From: Gammaproteobacteria bacterium
GTDB taxonomy: Bacteria; Pseudomonadota; Gammaproteobacteria; Chromatiales; Chromatiaceae
NCBI GenBank assembly: GCA_024277555.1
Contig: JAJRUY010000204.1
Location: 1 to 10,792, forward strand
Length of the DNA: 10,792 bases
Reading direction: 5' to 3'
Positions within the stretch are counted from its first letter, which is position 1. Each line of letters starts with the position of its first letter. Positions 5,631-10,792 of this stretch are shown piece by piece. Under the pieces are notes generated by a model. That model was not told where the DNA came from. It did not search any database and saw nothing but the letters and a program-made list of their open reading frames with translations. The position numbers were made by a program, and so were the translations under genes.

Positions 5631-7825
5631 ACCGCGTGGTGGACATCATCATCCCCGTCTACGCTGGACGCGAAGAATCACGTCGCTGCCTGGAATCCGT
5701 GGTGAACAATTTGCAGAAAACCCGCTATCGTCTGCTGGTCATCAATGATGCATCGCCGGATCCCGGCATACATGAGGATTTATGCAGCTTTGCCGCTGCC
5801 CACGACCAGATGGAATTGCTCGAGAACGAGAAAAATCTGGGATTCGTCGCCACAGTCAATCGAGGTATGGCTTTCAGTGAAGACAATGACGTGGTGCTGC
5901 TCAACAGCGACACCGAGGTGGCCAATGACTGGCTGGACCGGCTGGTTGCTGCTGCAGACAGGGATGAGCGAATTGGCACCCTGACCCCCTTTTCCAACAA
6001 TGCCACCATCTGCAGCTTCCCCCGTTTCTGCCAGTCCAGCGCCCTGCCGGAGCAATGGGATGTAGCCGCCCTGGATGACCTGTTCCGCCGGGTGAATGCC
6101 GGTGAGGTGCTGGACATACCCACCGGTGTGGGGTTCTGCCAGTATATTCGTCGCCAGTGCCTGCAGGAAACCGGTCTGTTCGATGTGGAGCGTTTCGGAC
6201 GTGGTTATGGGGAGGAAAACGACTTTTGCCGCCGGGCAGCCGGCCTGGGCTGGCGCAATATGCTTTGCTGTGATGTGTTTGTATTTCACCAGGGTGGTGT
6301 GAGCTTTTCTGATGAACAGGCTGAGCGCGTGGCTCAGGCCCAGGAAATACTGCGGCAACTGCATCCGGACTATCATCTGCTGGTGGAGAAGCACATCCGG
6401 CAGGATCCGGCGCAGCTACATCGTACCCGGGTGCTGCTGGAAATGCTGCGCACTTCACCGCGAAAGAAGGTGCTGCATCTCACTCATCACCTGGGGGGCG
6501 GCACCAAGAAGCATATCCGTGAACTGTCGGCATGGCTGGCAAAAGATATGGATGCCCTGGTGATCCGCCCGGTAGAAGGTGGCGGTGCAAGGCTTTCCTT
6601 CGGCGCCAGCGATGAAGCGCCGAGCCTGTCTTTTTCTTTGCCGCAAATGTACCCACAGCTGCTGGAGCTGTTGCGGGCAGTAGATGTAAGTCAACTGCAT
6701 TTCCACCATACCCTGGGGCTGGAAACCTGCCTGTGGGGCTTGCCGGATGACTTGCAGTTGTCTTTCGATGTTACCTTGCATGACTATTATTTCATTAATG
6801 CGCACCCCAGCCAGACTGATGCAAAAGGGCGGTACACGCCGGATCTAGATGCCCAGTCCAGTTCCTATCCTCTGGGTGTCAGTCTGGAGGAGTGGCAGGA
6901 CAATCAGCGGCAGTTGCTGCAAAAGGCGCAACGGGTGATCGCACCTTCGGCCTGGGTGGTGCAGGAGTTCCGGCGCCATTATCCCGATCTGAATTACCAG
7001 GTCGCCTACCACCCGGATAGTGAAGAGCACATGCCCTGGCCACCAGTGCGTAATCCCTTCCAGGAAGACCGCCCTTTGCGGGTGCTGGTGCTGGGAGCCT
7101 TGAGTCCCGAAAAAGGTGCAGATACCCTTGAAACCGTGGCGGTAGCAGCGCGCAGGAAATCTGTGCCATTGGAGTTTCACCTGCTTGGCTATGCCTACCG
7201 ACCACTTGCAGAAGCTGTTGTAGAGCATGGGGCTTATAGTGAGGCCGACTTGCCCCGGCATCTGCGGGAATTGCAGCCCGACCTGGTATGGTTTACCGCG
7301 CTGTGGCCGGAAACCTACAGCTACACCCTGAGCGAAATGCTCTTGACCGGACTCCCCATCGTGGCGCCGGATATCGGTGCTTTTCCCGAGCGTCTGCAGA
7401 ATCGTCCCCTGACCTGGATAGAGCCATGGGACAATTCCCCCGAACAATGGTTGCAGTGGTTCGAGGAAATGCGGGGTTTTCTGGCGCAACAAGGCTGCCA
7501 TGGGCAACCATGGCAGGATCAACCTGTGCCTCGGGGTGCGGAAAGGTTCTATCGTGACAACTACCTGTCGGAAATGCATCCTGCAGAGAATAGAAAATTG
7601 CCTGTCATGGATGACAGCTGGCTGGGTAGCCTGTTGCTGCAATCCCGCACTGCGGAAGGCAGGCAGGGACGACTGGGTCGCAAGGAGCGCTTGCTGATGC
7701 ACCTTCTGGCCTTGAGGCAGGGGCGGGTCGGTCGCCTGGTGTCAAGGCTGGTGCCGGTCAATGTGCAGAGAAAACTCAAGCGCAAACTTTCCCGAAAGCC
7801 AATTCATGAACTGCATCGCAAATAA
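5627..7825 (+). CDS. Bifunctional glycosyltransferase, GT2 + GT4 domains
   Basis: A 732-residue cytoplasmic protein with two glycosyltransferase modules, expected to add two sugars to the growing glycan. The N-terminal GT2 module (about 4-265) shows DIIIPVYAG, LLVINDASPD (D41, D45), a DXD-like LLNSDTEV (94-96 = SDT) and GRGYGEENDFCRRA (about 191-204), which carries the likely base. The C-terminal GT4-type GT-B module (about 282-640) starts with VLHLTHHLGGGTKKHIREL, has the second-domain strand LRVLVLGALSPEKG (484-497), and ends with an exact EX7E motif, E562 and E570 in PETYSYTLSE. A helical tail follows, finishing in a highly basic stretch (about 700-732, RKLKRKLSRK), which could bind the membrane surface. 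Translation is coupled to the sulfotransferase through ATGA at 5627-5630. Donor and acceptor sugars cannot be named. Confidence 0.9.
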   Translation: MNRVVDIIIPVYAGREESRRCLESVVNNLQKTRYRLLVINDASPDPGIHEDLCSFAAAHDQMELLENEKNLGFVATVNRGMAFSEDNDVVLLNSDTEVANDWLDRLVAAADRDERIGTLTPFSNNATICSFPRFCQSSALPEQWDVAALDDLFRRVNAGEVLDIPTGVGFCQYIRRQCLQETGLFDVERFGRGYGEENDFCRRAAGLGWRNMLCCDVFVFHQGGVSFSDEQAERVAQAQEILRQLHPDYHLLVEKHIRQDPAQLHRTRVLLEMLRTSPRKKVLHLTHHLGGGTKKHIRELSAWLAKDMDALVIRPVEGGGARLSFGASDEAPSLSFSLPQMYPQLLELLRAVDVSQLHFHHTLGLETCLWGLPDDLQLSFDVTLHDYYFINAHPSQTDAKGRYTPDLDAQSSSYPLGVSLEEWQDNQRQLLQKAQRVIAPSAWVVQEFRRHYPDLNYQVAYHPDSEEHMPWPPVRNPFQEDRPLRVLVLGALSPEKGADTLETVAVAARRKSVPLEFHLLGYAYRPLAEAVVEHGAYSEADLPRHLRELQPDLVWFTALWPETYSYTLSEMLLTGLPIVAPDIGAFPERLQNRPLTWIEPWDNSPEQWLQWFEEMRGFLAQQGCHGQPWQDQPVPRGAERFYRDNYLSEMHPAENRKLPVMDDSWLGSLLLQSRTAEGRQGRLGRKERLLMHLLALRQGRVGRLVSRLVPVNVQRKLKRKLSRKPIHELHRK

Positions 7826-7884
7826 GCGGAGAAACTGTCTGCCAATCCCCTGTGACTGCAACTTTTCCCCGCTATTGAAGTCCT

Positions 7885-7966
7885 ATGGGAAAGTTTCCAT
7901 TTCCTGAAACCAATAACAGCATGAGCCGGGCCTGATGAGCGGGGCTTGATGGTTATTTCAACGTGA
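7885..7966 (+). other. Chain of three mini-ORFs linked by TGATG
   Basis: In the 150-base gap between the double glycosyltransferase and the secreted-protein gene, three tiny open frames follow one another through TGATG stop/start overlaps. They are 7885-7935 (16 codons, preceded by a GAAG-like site), 7935-7949 (4 codons) and 7949-7966 (5 codons); the next gene starts at 7976. They may be chance, since the tandem repeat at 7921-7948 itself creates the overlaps, or they could be a translated leader. I see no clear promoter or terminator in this gap. Confidence 0.25.
7921..7948 (+). repeat. 14-bp imperfect tandem duplication
   Basis: Two adjacent 14-base units, ATGAGCCGGGCCTG (7921-7934) and ATGAGCGGGGCTTG (7935-7948), match at 12 of 14 positions. 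They lie 28 bases before the start of the secreted-protein gene. They could be a direct-repeat binding site for a regulator or a replication slippage product. Confidence 0.7.
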
Positions 7967-7975
7967 GCGCCTTTC

Positions 7976-8740
7976 ATGGATACAAATTCGTGTTATGTCA
8001 CCTGGCCAGGACGAGTCTGTTTCCTGGTTGTTGCCGGTTCGATACTGATGGTGGCTGGAACTGCCGGGGCGGCCACAAGCCTGCAGGCACAACAGGTTGC
8101 GGCTGTTGCTCCCATGCCGGTTACCCTGCGTGATGATCGTTTCCAGTTTGATTGCACCGCGTCTGATGTCCGGATGGGAGCCGATGGCTCATTGAAGCTG
8201 GAGGGGAGCACCTGCAGCAATGTGGTGCAGATTGATGTGTCGGGCAGCCTGCAGTTCCTGGAGAATGGCAGCATTACCCACAGCTGCGCCTTTGCCAGCA
8301 TGACCATGAATGCAGAAGGCAGCATGGTCATTACTGCTGCGGGCAATTGCTTCAGAGATAGTGATGGAGACAACATTCCGGATCTGGTGGATCCGGCTGT
8401 GGATACGGCCGCTACCGGAGATTGCATCGTGCAGGGGGCGAGTCCGGATGAAACCGTCAGCCTGTCTGGAGCAAACTATGTAGCGAATGAAACCTGTATG
8501 TTACCTGCACCAAACCGCCTGGTTGCGGCGAACACTGTTATCGGAGCGGCAAATGCGCCTGCAACCGTAGATTTCCATGCGAAAAATGGCGTCGATCTTG
8601 TTGGTGCAACAGTTGATGGCAGCAGCACATTCCGTATTCACGGTGATGACCAGGTTCAGCCGGCGGTACGCATCTGGGGGCCGTTCCTGGTTCAGGCCGG
8701 TGGCGTTCTCTCGGTGCATCCGTCTGGCCAGCAGCAATAA
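7976..8740 (+). CDS. Secreted beta-rich protein with duplicated Cys units and calcium motif
   Basis: I do not recognise a named family. The 254-residue protein starts with a basic-containing N-region and a hydrophobic core VCFLVVAGSILMVAGTAGA, giving a plausible signal peptide cut near residue 32-33, so export to the periplasm or cell surface is expected. The mature part has six cysteines (60, 80, 104, 125, 150, 174). Two similar units of about 21 residues run from C60 to C80 and from C104 to C125, each ending in a Gly-Ser-hydrophobic strand. Then comes DSDGDNIPD (128-136), a thrombospondin-type-3-like calcium-binding motif. The rest is rich in short strands with Gly/Asn turns (for example VDFHAKNGVDLVGATVDG and GPFLVQAGGVLSV), suggesting a beta-solenoid or stacked-sheet end. 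There is no visible anchor. The ribosome site is weak. Its place among glycan genes suggests a surface or glycan-associated role, which is inference only. Confidence 0.75.
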   Translation: MDTNSCYVTWPGRVCFLVVAGSILMVAGTAGAATSLQAQQVAAVAPMPVTLRDDRFQFDCTASDVRMGADGSLKLEGSTCSNVVQIDVSGSLQFLENGSITHSCAFASMTMNAEGSMVITAAGNCFRDSDGDNIPDLVDPAVDTAATGDCIVQGASPDETVSLSGANYVANETCMLPAPNRLVAANTVIGAANAPATVDFHAKNGVDLVGATVDGSSTFRIHGDDQVQPAVRIWGPFLVQAGGVLSVHPSGQQQ

Positions 8741-8743
8741 GTA

Positions 8744-8783
8744 ACGCCAGTTTTTTGGGGCTGGCGGCAGGTCTCACCTGTCC
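8744..8783 (+). other. Two adjacent hairpins after the secreted-protein gene
   Basis: CGCCAG (8745-8750) pairs with CTGGCG (8761-8766) around a T6G4 loop, and GGCAGGT (8766-8772) pairs with ACCTGTC (8776-8782, with one G-U pair) around a 3-base loop; the two share base 8766. Neither is followed by a T-run, so they are not a standard intrinsic terminator, but they lie just after the stop codon and may slow or stabilise the transcript end. Confidence 0.3.
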
Positions 8784-8788
8784 CTCAT

Positions 8789-8815
8789 TTGTGAGAAGTG
8801 GCCGGGAATGATAAT
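8789..8815 (+). promoter_or_regulatory. Candidate promoter for the acyltransferase gene
   Basis: A -10-like GATAAT (8810-8815, five of six matches to consensus) has a partial -35, TTGTGA (8789-8794), 15 bases upstream, a slightly short spacing. It lies 33 bases before the acyltransferase start and after the hairpins that follow the previous gene. The match is modest and unsupported by other evidence. Confidence 0.3.
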
Positions 8816-8848
8816 CTGATCGTCCCGCTTCCACCTGCCTGAAAACCC

Positions 8849-10051
8849 ATGCCTTCCACTGATTCCATATACCGGCTGGAAAAAGAAGGCATCAGCGCCC
8901 GTATCTATCTGGATTCCCTTACCGGCCTGCGCGGTCTCGCCGCCTTGTGGGTGGCGGTCTGGCATGTGTGGGGCTTTGCCGGGCGACCGGTTTATGAACT
9001 CGAGCTGTGGGGGCTGCATCTGGATCTGACGCCCCTGGTGCGCACGGGCTGGGCAGGGGTGGATATTTTTTTTGTGCTTTCCGGCTTTGTGCTGGGGCTG
9101 GCCTATTGTCAGGCCTGGCTGGGAAACCGCCCGCCGATTCGTACCCTGGAGTACTTCCGCCGACGCCTGTTGCGGGTGCTGCCGGCCTACTGGGTGCAGA
9201 TCGCCGTGTTGCTGCTGGTTCTGCTCCTTACCGGCGCAAGCCTTCCTGCAGGTAAAGACATTCTTGCCCAGTTGCTGATGGTACACAACCTCTTTGGCGG
9301 GCCGTCCACCCAGTTGAACCCGGTGTACTGGACGCTTCCTGTTGAATTCAATTTCTACCTGCTTCTGCCCCTGCTGGCTTTAGTTGTTGTGCCCGCCCGC
9401 TGGATGTGGCTGCTTGCACTTGCATTGCTGGTAGCGGTTTCGTACCGTTACAGCCTGTTCCAGTATTTTCTCCATGACCTGCCGGTGAGTCAGAAGGTAT
9501 GGTGGTTGAATCAATTGCCCGGGCGGCTGGAACAGTTTGTTTCCGGCATGGCAGCCGCATGGATCTACTCCTCGATTCGTGAGAAAGGCTTCGAGCGATC
9601 CCTGATCTATCGCGGGCGTTATCTGCTGTTGCTGGTTGGCGTTTGCGGGATGGGTCTGCTGGCATGGTTCATTCATATCACCCAGCCCATCGGAGCGGTC
9701 AATGTGGAAGGACTTACCTACTGGGGTGGTCATTGGTCATTGTTTATCTGGCACAGTCTTTTCGGCTTCTGTGTCGCCATACTGGTGCTGGTTGTGGCTC
9801 TGGGGATGCCGGTAACGGATTTTTTCCTGGCCAATCGAACAGCCATGTATATGGGGCTGATCAGCTACAGCTTGTATCTGTGGCACTTTCCGCTGGTGAA
9901 GTGGCTGCATTTGGCAAAGCTGCCAGTGCTGCTGCCAGACATGCCGTTGCTGAACGGCTTGCTTTGGACTGCGGTGCCGGTATTGCTGGTGTCTTCACTC
10001 TCATACTGGATGGTGGAGCGCCCGTTCCTCAGAATTCGCCATTCCCGCTGA
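8849..10051 (+). CDS. Membrane O-acyltransferase (acyltransferase 3 / OafA family)
   Basis: This 400-residue integral membrane protein is expected to transfer an acyl group (often acetyl) to a hydroxyl of a surface glycan or lipid. It carries the family's R-x10-H signature, R28 to H39 in LRGLAALWVAVWHVW. This is followed by GWAGVDIFFVLSGFVLG (about 67-83), EYFRRRLLRVLPAYW (about 101-115), the PVYWTLPVEFNFYLLLPLL region and a late YSLYLWHFPLVKW helix, all typical of family members. About ten hydrophobic segments are visible. There is no C-terminal SGNH domain, so it is the short membrane-only form. The ATG at 8849 has no clear ribosome site, but no better in-frame start is near. It stands alone, separated by about 110 bases upstream and by an inverted-repeat element downstream. 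The substrate is presumably the glycan made by this locus, which is inference. Confidence 0.9.
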   Translation: MPSTDSIYRLEKEGISARIYLDSLTGLRGLAALWVAVWHVWGFAGRPVYELELWGLHLDLTPLVRTGWAGVDIFFVLSGFVLGLAYCQAWLGNRPPIRTLEYFRRRLLRVLPAYWVQIAVLLLVLLLTGASLPAGKDILAQLLMVHNLFGGPSTQLNPVYWTLPVEFNFYLLLPLLALVVVPARWMWLLALALLVAVSYRYSLFQYFLHDLPVSQKVWWLNQLPGRLEQFVSGMAAAWIYSSIREKGFERSLIYRGRYLLLLVGVCGMGLLAWFIHITQPIGAVNVEGLTYWGGHWSLFIWHSLFGFCVAILVLVVALGMPVTDFFLANRTAMYMGLISYSLYLWHFPLVKWLHLAKLPVLLPDMPLLNGLLWTAVPVLLVSSLSYWMVERPFLRIRHSR

Positions 10052-10090
10052 CCTGCATCCAGAGGATATGGGATAATCGGCACCAGACCC

Positions 10091-10233
10091 GAATGGCGCT
10101 TACTTAAGGCAAAAACTCTGGTCATCCCGGCGCATGCCGGGATCCAGGGCGGCCGCTTATTCCCGGGATTTTGGATTCCGGCATGCGCCGGAATGACGAG
10201 TAACGAACTCTTTGGCTTGAGTAAGTGCCATTC
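10091..10233. mobile_element. Miniature inverted-repeat element (MITE-like), about 143 bp
   Basis: The outer ends form an inverted repeat: GAATGGCGCTTACTTAAGGCAA (10091-10112) against the complement of 10212-10233, 19 of 22 bases matching. Nothing inside codes for a protein. The 8-base word CCAGACCC occurs directly before the left end (10083-10090) and again three bases beyond the right end (10237-10244); it may be a target-site duplication with one end shifted, but that is uncertain. The element fills most of the gap between the acyltransferase and DUF3144-like genes. I do not assign an IS family. Confidence 0.65.
10121..10197. repeat. Inner inverted pair of REP-like palindromes
   Basis: Inside the larger element, 10121-10146 and the complement of 10172-10197 match at 24 of 26 positions. 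Each arm is itself palindromic (CCCGGC-GCAT-GCCGGG and ATTCCGGC-ATGC-GCCGGAAT) and has the GTCAT(C/T)CCGGCGCATGCC form common among bacterial intergenic repeats. The 25 bases between them include TTCCCGGGATT. The whole can fold as one long hairpin or as two small ones. Confidence 0.8.
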
Positions 10234-10267
10234 GTGCCAGACCCAATTCGGGTTTCCCTATTTACTC

Positions 10268-10271
10268 AAGG
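10268..10271 (+). promoter_or_regulatory. Ribosome binding site of the DUF3144-like gene
   Basis: AAGG lies 9 bases before the ATG at 10281 and supports that start. It is the end of TTACTCAAGG (10262-10271), which resembles the TTACTTAAGG (10100-10109) inside the left terminal repeat of the neighbouring element. Confidence 0.5.
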
Positions 10272-10280
10272 TACAGTTTT

Positions 10281-10556
10281 ATGGCAGATATACCCAATCG
10301 GGATGAACAGATACTGGGCATGATCGATCAGTTTGTGGAAGTGGCGAACCGGCTCAAGGATGAAGGCAACAATACCGACCTGGTAAATGCGGCCTTCATG
10401 CTGGCTTCTGGAACTTATGCGACCTATCTTGCGGCAGGCAATGAAGGTTATCTGAAGGAAGATGGTGTTCGCAAGGTTGCCGGGGCCTACAAGCACAACC
10501 TGGAATTGCTCCAGGGGTTGAAAAAGGCCCAGTACGACCCAGATGGAAAAAGCTGA
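10281..10556 (+). CDS. DUF3144-like small cytoplasmic protein
   Basis: A 91-residue soluble protein with no signal peptide or membrane segment and no known activity. Its pattern, a helix with MIDQFVEVANRLKDEG, a second with LVNAAFMLASGTYATYLAA and a third with GYLKEDGVRKVAGAYKHNLE, resembles the DUF3144 family of small proteobacterial proteins, recognised from memory and not by a search. Length is normal for that family. The start is supported by AAGG 9 bases upstream. It overlaps the following glycosyltransferase gene by 14 bases, so the two are probably co-translated, although nothing in the protein itself points to glycan synthesis. Confidence 0.75.
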   Translation: MADIPNRDEQILGMIDQFVEVANRLKDEGNNTDLVNAAFMLASGTYATYLAAGNEGYLKEDGVRKVAGAYKHNLELLQGLKKAQYDPDGKS

Positions 10557-10792
10557 CACAGCTGATAACGCCGCCGTTGAGAGACTCCGCTGTTCTGCGA
10601 TCATCGTCAATTTCAATGGTGGCGAGCTGCTGCTGGAAAGCCTTGCCGGGGTTCTGAACAGCACCCTGCCCGTCGAAGTTATCCTCGTAGACAATGCATC
10701 TACAGATGGGAGCGCGGTAAAAGCACAGGAGCATCACCCCGGGGTTCAGTTGATACGAAACAGCAACAACCAGGGGTTTGCCGTTGCCGCCA
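10543..10792 (+). CDS. GT2 family glycosyltransferase, 5' part only
   Basis: The gene runs off the right edge; 83 codons are visible from the ATG at 10543, which lies in a different frame inside the end of the DUF3144-like gene (14-base overlap). After a 17-residue leader the first GT2 strand is SAIIVNFNGGELLLESL (18-34), then VEVILVDNASTDGS (about 44-57, with D50 and D55 as nucleotide-sugar-binding acids) and RNSNNQGFAVAA (from 72), the usual 'N.GF..A.N' approach. This resembles WbbL/rhamnosyltransferase-type GT2 enzymes, but the donor sugar cannot be told from the fragment. No ribosome site is obvious, fitting translational coupling to the upstream gene. Confidence 0.88.
   Translation, partial: MEKADTADNAAVERLRCSAIIVNFNGGELLLESLAGVLNSTLPVEVILVDNASTDGSAVKAQEHHPGVQLIRNSNNQGFAVAA

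Noticed and set aside
6845..7702. 285-codon minus-strand frame opposite the GT4 module
   Set aside because: The + strand shows an exact EX7E motif and domain order; the antisense product is rich in His/Gln with no recognisable family.
10091..10233. CRISPR-like repeats or a tRNA-type structure
   Set aside because: The repeats are inverted, not direct, with no regular spacers, and no cloverleaf can be drawn.

Overview
The window looks like part of a surface-polysaccharide (O-antigen, capsule or exopolysaccharide) locus from a Gram-negative bacterium, most likely a gammaproteobacterium. The grounds are an ABC-2 polysaccharide exporter pair, several glycosyltransferases, a sulfotransferase, an OafA-type acyltransferase and a small DUF3144-like gene, together with moderately GC-rich coding sequence and dense ATGA start/stop overlaps. 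I cannot name a genus from sequence alone.

Layout. Positions 1-254 hold no confident gene but contain a clear intrinsic terminator (199-228) that ends an upstream + strand transcript. A tight three-gene unit follows: a compact sulfatase/alkaline-phosphatase-superfamily enzyme (264-1091), an ABC-2 permease of Wzm/KpsM type (1088-1843) and its Wzt/KpsT-type ATPase (1840-2526), each joined by a 4-base ATGA overlap. Convergent to them, and overlapping the ATPase 3' end by 19 bases, is a 619-residue protein on the minus strand (2508-4367). It appears to fuse an N-terminal PqqD-like winged-helix domain to a GT-A glycosyltransferase-like domain. It is divergent from a second + unit: a PAPS-type sulfotransferase with a coiled-coil tail (4470-5630) coupled by ATGA to a GT2-GT4 double glycosyltransferase (5627-7825).

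Downstream are a secreted, cysteine-containing, repeat-bearing protein with a thrombospondin-type-3-like calcium motif (7976-8740), a membrane O-acyltransferase (8849-10051), a nested miniature inverted-repeat element (10091-10233), a DUF3144-like small protein (10281-10556) and the start of a GT2 glycosyltransferase that runs off the window (10543-10792).

Inferred collective role: cytoplasmic glycosyltransferases build a glycan; the sulfotransferase and acyltransferase decorate it; the ABC pair exports it. A soluble sulfatase-like enzyme in the exporter operon beside a sulfotransferase gene suggests that sulfate or phosphate-type substituents are added and possibly edited before export. The least ordinary gene is the PqqD-like/glycosyltransferase fusion, whose N-terminal domain belongs to a fold normally used to hold peptide substrates in RiPP and PQQ biosynthesis.
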